This document shows, one piece after another, positions 58,821 to 64,000 of a DNA stretch of 64,000 bases (position 1 is the stretch's first letter; every line of letters begins with the position of its first letter). The stretch is from Medicago truncatula (taxonomy: Eukaryota > Streptophyta > Magnoliopsida > Fabales > Fabaceae). The notes beneath the pieces are model-generated. The model searched no databases and was not told the DNA's origin. It saw nothing but the letters and a program-made list of their open reading frames with translations. The stretch lies in the NCBI RefSeq assembly GCF_003473485.1, contig NC_053047.1, forward strand, positions 37,682,972-37,746,971, given 5' to 3'. The position numbers were made by a program, and so were the translations under genes.

Positions 58821-60673
58821 ATGTCTACTGAGGAACCTAAATCTTCTACATCTACAAGGTACAATAATGTTAGTCATGACTATGGTACATCTGACAAGAA
58901 ATCAGATTCTGGAAAAGCTCCAAAGTTCAATGGAGATCCAGAAGAGTTTTCTTGGTCGAAAACCAACATGTACACCTACATCATGGGATTAGATGAAGAG
59001 CTGTGGGATATTCTTGAAGATGGAGTTGATGATTTGGTTTTGGATGAAGAAGGAGCTGCTATTGACAGAAAGATTCACACTCCTGCTCAGAAGAAGCTAT
59101 ACAAAAAGCATCACAAGATTAGAGGGATCATTGTTGCTTCTATACCACGCACTGAATATATGAAGATGAGTGATAAATCCACTGCTAAGGCAATGTTTGC
59201 ATCACTCTGTGCTAACTACGAAGGTAGCAAGAAGGTTAAAGAAGCAAAGGCACTAATGCTAGTTCATCAGTATGAGCTGTTCAAGATGAAGGATGATGAG
59301 AGTATAGAGGAGATGTACTCAAGATTTCAAACCTTAGTATCTGGACTGCAAATACTGAAGAAGAGTTATGTTGCTTCTGATCACGTAAGCAAGATTCTGA
59401 GAAGTTTGCCTTCTAGATGGAGACCCAAAGTAACTTCCATTGAGGAAGCTAAGGATCTAAACACTTTGAGTGTTGAAGATCTTGTCAGTTCCCTCAAGGT
59501 ACATGAAATGAGTCTGAATGAGCATGAATCCTCTAAGAAGAATAGATCTATTGCTCTACCATCTAAAGGAAAGTCTTCCAAAGCTTACAAGGCCAGTGAA
59601 TCTGAAGAAGAGTCACTAGATGGAGATTATGATGAAGATCAATCTGTGAAGATGGCTATGCTGTCTAACAAGCTTGAATATCTGGCAAGGAAGCAGAAGA
59701 AGTTTTTGAGCAAGAGGGGTGGTTATAAGAACTCCAAGAGAGAAGATCAAAAGGGATGCTTCAACTGTAAGAAGCCTGGACATTTTATTGCTGATTTCCC
59801 TGATCTTCAGAAGGAGAAGTCAAAGAGCAGACCTAAGAAACCAAGTTTCAGCTCTAGCAAATTCAGAAAGCAAATCAAGAAGAGTTTGATGGCAACCTGG
59901 GAAGATCTGGATAGTGAATCTGGTTCTGATAAAGAAGAAGCATATGATGATGCAAAAGCAGCCATGTGGTTGTGGCAACAGTGTCATCAGAAGCTATATC
60001 AGAAGCTGAATCAGATTCAGAAGATGAAAATGAGGTATATTCCAAAATTCCCAGACAAGAACTTGTTGATTCTCTTAAAGAACTTTTATCACTATTCGAA
60101 CACAGAACCAATGAGTTGTCTGATTTAAAAGAAAAATATGTTGATTTAATGAAACAACAAGAAACAACTCTATTGGAACTGAAAGCTTCTGAAGAAGAGC
60201 TCAGAGGGTTTAACTTCATATCAACCACATATGAAGACAGACTCAAGATTCTTTGTCAGAAGCTACAAGAAAAGTGTGATAAAGGTTCTGGCAAGAAACA
60301 TGAAATTGCCTTAGATGATTTTATTATGGCGGGCATTGACAGAAGCAAGGTAGCTTCTATGATCTACAACATATACAAAAACAATGGCAAAGGGATCGGA
60401 TACTCTGAGGAGAAATCCAAAGAGTACAGTTTCAAAAGCTATTGCGATTGTATTAAGGATGGATTGAAATCCACCTTTGTGCCTGAGGGTACTGATGCTG
60501 TAACTACTGTTCAGCCAGAACCTGAAGCCTCTGGTTCTAAGGGTAAGATTACATCAAAGTTAGAAAACCTTAAGACTAAGGTTATGACAAAATATGATCC
60601 TAAGACTACAAGGATCAAAATTCTGAAAAGATCAGAACCTGTTCCTCAGAGTCTGATCAAACCAGAACCTTGA
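58821..60673 (+). pseudogene. Copia gag polyprotein, frameshifted
   Basis: The frame from 58821 (MSTEEPKSSTSTRYNN) carries the UBN2/gag domain and a zinc knuckle near residue 315. The knuckle reads CFNCKKPGHFIADF, so the fourth ligand of the Cys-Cys-His-Cys set is Phe. Reading continues by a frameshift near 59965 into the frame 59966-60673 (VYSKIPRQELVDSLKELL; KGIGYSEEKSKEYS), which ends at a stop. A further gag-pol linker is open at 60755-61015. Gag would package element RNA, but this copy cannot make the full protein. Confidence 0.88.
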
Positions 60674-60944
60674 ATCCTAAAGTCAAAGGGTCAGAAGAAC
60701 AAAATAGTTATTGCTTCTGAGAAAACAATATCCAAAGGTGTTAAACCTAAAGTATTGAATGATCAGAAGCTACTTAGCACTCAGCCCAAGGTACAAGGGA
60801 GGAAAAGTAAAACCTCCAGAACTAACCCAAAAGGACCCATGAAGATATGGGTACCTAAGTCTGAATTGATCAAAACTGCAGGTATGCCTAAGGGCAAGAG
60901 AGAAACAAAGGTCCTGGTACCTAGACAGCGGGTGTTCAAGGCAT

Positions 60945-62858
60945 ATGACAGGAGAGAAAGCTTTGTTCCTCACCCTTACCATGAAAGATGGAGGAGAAGT
61001 GAAGTTTGGTGGTAACCAAACTGGAAAAATCATTGGTACAGGTATTATTGGTAATTCCTCCATTTCAATAAATAATGTTTGGCTAGTAGATGGTCTGAAG
61101 CATAACCTATTGAGCATCAGTCAATTTTGTGACAATGGGTATGATGTTATGTTCAGTAAGACCAACTACACTCTAGTCAACAAGGATGACAAATCCATTA
61201 CGTTTAAGGGAAAGAGATTTGAGAATGTCTATAAGATTAATTTCTCTGATCTGGCTGATCAGAAGGTAGTTTGCCTTCTGTCAATGAATGATAAAAAGTG
61301 GGTATGGCATAGAAGGTTGGGACATGCTAATTGGAGATTAATTTCTAAAATCAGCAAGTTACAACTTGTCAAAGGTTTGCCTAACATTGATTATCATTCA
61401 GATGCACTCTGTGGTGCATGTCAGAAAGGAAAAATTGTTAAAACTTCGTTCAAATCCAAAGACATTGTATCAACCTCCAGACCCTTAGAATTACTCCATA
61501 TTGATCTGTTTGGACCAGTTAATACTGCATCCTTATATGGAAGTAAATATGGATTGGTCATTGTTGATGATTACAGCAGGTGGACTTGGGTAAAATTCTT
61601 AAGAAGTAAAAATTATGCTTGTGAGGTGTTTAGCAGCTTCTGCACTCAAATACAATCTGAAAAGGAAATGAAAATTTTGAAAGTCAGAAGTGATCATGGT
61701 GGAGAATTTGAAAACGAGCCATTTGAATCTTTTTGTGAAAAACATGGAATTATCCATGAATTCTCTTCTCCTAGAACTCCACAACAAAATGGGGTTGTAG
61801 AGAGAAAGAACATAACTTTACAAGAAATGGCCAGAACCATGATCCATGAAAATAATTTAGCTAAACATTTCTGGGCAGAAGTAGTTAATACTTCATGTTA
61901 TGTCCAAAATAGGATCTACATCAGACCTATGTTGGAGAAAACTGCATATGAACTCTTCAAAGGAAGAAGACCCAATATCTCTTACTTTCATCAATTTGGA
62001 TGTACTTGTTACATTCTAAATACTAAAGACTATCTAAAGAAATTTGATGCCAAGGCTCAAAGAGGAATCTTTTTAGGTTACTCTGAAAGGTCAAAGGCAT
62101 ACAGAGTGTATAATTCAGATACACATTGTGTTGAAGAATCTATGCATGTTAAATTTGATGATAGAGAGCCTGGAAGTGAAACTCCAGAGCAAGTTGAAAG
62201 TAATGCAAGTGCAAATGATTCTGAAGATGCATCAGAATCTGATCAACCTTCTGATACTGAAAAGAATTTGGAAGATGAATCAAGTCCAAATGCTGAATCA
62301 AATCCAGAAGCTGAGTCAAGTTCAGAAGCTGAACCTAATTCAGAAGCACATAATGAAAATGCTTCTGAGGATATTCAAGATAACACTCAGTATGTGGTTC
62401 AACCAAAATTCAAGCACAAATTTTCACATCATGAGGAGCTAATAATTGGAAGCAAAGACAGTCCTAGAAGAACAAGATCTCATTTCAGACAAGAAGAATC
62501 TATGATAGGATTGCTATCAATAATTGAGCCAAAGACTATTGATGAAGCTCTCTCAGATGATGGATGGATATTAGCTATGCAAAAAGAGCTAAATCAGTTT
62601 CAAAGGAATGATGTGTGGGATCTAATACCCAAACCTAATCAGAAGAACATTATTGGAACAAAATGGGTATTCAGAAACAAGCTGAATGAACAAGGAGAGG
62701 TAACCAGAAACAAAGCTAGACTTGTTGCACAAGGTTATAGTCAACAAGAAGGCATTGATTACACTGAAACATTTGCTCCAGTTGCAAGATTGGAAGCAAT
62801 CAGGTTACTTCTATCCTATGCATTTAATCATGGCATAATATTATGCCATCTGATATAA
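60945..62858 (+). pseudogene. Copia pol, protease-deleted and truncated in reverse transcriptase
   Basis: A 637-codon frame. It starts in the middle of the protease region ([11 protein letters not shown]); the D-S-G active site that normally precedes it is absent, apparently through a deletion that joins the linker directly to this point. Then: GAG pre-integrase ([16 protein letters not shown]), integrase core with Asp in [10 protein letters not shown], Asp in [10 protein letters not shown] and Glu in QNGVVERKN, an acidic spacer rich in Ser-Glu-Ala, and the start of RVT_2 ([34 protein letters not shown]). It stops after NHGIIL at 62844, before the YxDD catalytic motif. Confidence 0.9.
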
Positions 62859-64000
62859 TATTATGCCATGATTAACTGCATAGGATAGAAGTAACCTGAT
62901 TGCTTCCAATCTTGCAACTGGAGCAAATGTTTCAGTGTAATCAATGCCTTCTTGTTGACTATAACCTTGTGCAACAAGTCTAGCTTTGTTTCTGGTTACC
63001 TCTCCTTGTTCATTCAGCTTGTTTCTGAATACCCATTTTGTTCCAATAATGTTCTTCTGATTAGGTTTGGGTATTAGATCCCACACATCATTCCTTTGAA
63101 ACTGATTTAGCTCTTTTTGCATAGCTAATATCCATCCATCATCTGAGAGAGCTTCATCAATAGTCTTTGGCTCAATTATTGATAGCAATCCTATCATAGA
63201 TTCTTCTTGTCTGAAATGAGATCTTGTTCTTTTAGGACTGTCTTTGCTTCCAATTATTAGCTCCTCGTGATGTGAAAATTTGTGCTTGAATTTTGGTTGA
63301 ACCACATACCGAGTGTTATCTTGAATATCCTCAGAAGCATTTTCATTCTGTGCTTCTGAATTAGGTTCAGCTTCTGAACTTGACTCAGCTTCTGGATTTG
63401 ATTCAGCATCTGGACTTGATTCATCTTCCGAATTCTTTTCAGTATCAGAAGGTTGATCAGATTCTGATGCATCTTCAGAATCATTTGCACTTGCATTACT
63501 TTCAACTTGCTCTGGAGTTTCACTTCCAGGCTCTATATCATCAAATTTAACATGCATAGATTCTTCAACACAATGTGTATCTGAATTATACACTCTGTAT
63601 GCCTTTGACCTTTCAGAGTAACCTAAAAAGATTCCTCTTTGAGCCTTGGCATCAAATTTCTTTAGATAGTCTTTAGTATTTAGAATGTAACAAGTACATC
63701 CAAATTGATGAAAGTAAGAGATATTGGGTCTTCTTCCTTTGAAGAGTTCATATGCAGTTTTCTCCAACATAGGTCTGATATAGATCCTATTTTGGACATA
63801 ACATGAAGTATTAACTGCTTCTGCCCAGAAATGTTTAGCTAAATTATTTTCATGGATCATGGTTCTAGCCATTTCTTGTAAAGTTATGTTCTTTCTCTCT
63901 ACAACCCCATTTTGTTGTGGATTTCTAGGAGAAGAGAATTCATGGATAATTCCATGTTTTTCACAAAAAGATTCAAATGGCTCGTTTTCAAATTCTTGAT
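62855..64000 (-). pseudogene. Inverted copy of copia pol, truncated at the same point
   Basis: Reverse complement of 61699-62844 with no net length difference (for example the internal ATG at 61827 pairs with 63872). It covers integrase from the QEFENEPF region to RVT_2 and ends NHGIILYQM, about nine bases further into reverse transcriptase than the plus-strand copy. Protein differences number about eight in 343 residues (for example AEA for AEV, SYAV for SYAF). It continues past the right window edge. Confidence 0.92.

Noticed and set aside
1-64000. CRISPR arrays, tRNA and rRNA genes
   Set aside because: No regularly spaced direct repeats; the tRNA-like A/B boxes belong to SINEs with A-rich tails and target duplications, not to folded tRNA genes.

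Overview
This is plant nuclear DNA. It has AT-rich intergenic sequence, GT-AG introns, tau-class GST, MATE, CDKD kinase, PMI1, SPH and F-box gene families, and a dense load of plant transposons. The repeat style and the MtN21/WAT1-like relic suggest a legume, most like Medicago; that assignment is from family recognition, not from a search.

Intact or nearly intact genes are few. (1) The 5' part of a PLASTID MOVEMENT IMPAIRED 1 gene is on the minus strand at 1-1301 and runs off the left edge. (2) A two-exon tau glutathione S-transferase is on the minus strand (4750-7016). (3) A seven-exon CDKD-type CDK-activating kinase is on the plus strand (CDS 19449-24879, 412 aa). (4) An S-protein homolog (SPH, self-incompatibility S1 family) is on the minus strand (29955-30353). 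(5) An eight-exon MATE/DETOXIFICATION transporter is on the minus strand (35024-39425, 467 aa). Everything else with coding character is broken: SPH fragments, MATE exon relics, a WAT1 fragment, an F-box pseudogene, a hAT transposase, a LINE RNase H piece, and MULE transposase N-terminal scraps.

The middle (about 8-35 kb) is a rearranged duplication zone. A unit made of a LINE 3'-end fragment followed by an SPH gene recurs at 8.4-10.1, 13.5-14.9, 27.1-28.6 and 29.6-30.4 kb, with further partial pieces. The upstream region and first codons of the CDKD gene occur three times in tandem (16.5-19.5 kb). A second, remote CDKD copy at 33.7-34.9 kb keeps promoter and intron sequence but no exons. It lies directly beyond the 3' end of the MATE gene.

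The right half is transposon-rich. A hAT element with recognisable ends (39.9-43.3 kb) is split by a 1.17-kb TIR element. A duplicated noncoding block (44.0-45.4 versus 48.3-48.9 kb) supplies empty sites that prove two MITE insertions. A Ty1-copia element begins at 57467 with its LTR, PBS, gag and pol. It stops inside reverse transcriptase at 62844, where the sequence turns back on itself: 62855-64000 is the reverse complement of 61699-62844, a palindrome of at least 2.3 kb with about 1% divergence between arms.

Short tRNA-derived SINEs with perfect 15-17 bp target duplications, Stowaway MITEs with TA duplications, and Mutator-type foldback MITEs with 9-bp duplications are scattered through introns and intergenic DNA. 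No tRNA, rRNA or CRISPR feature was found.
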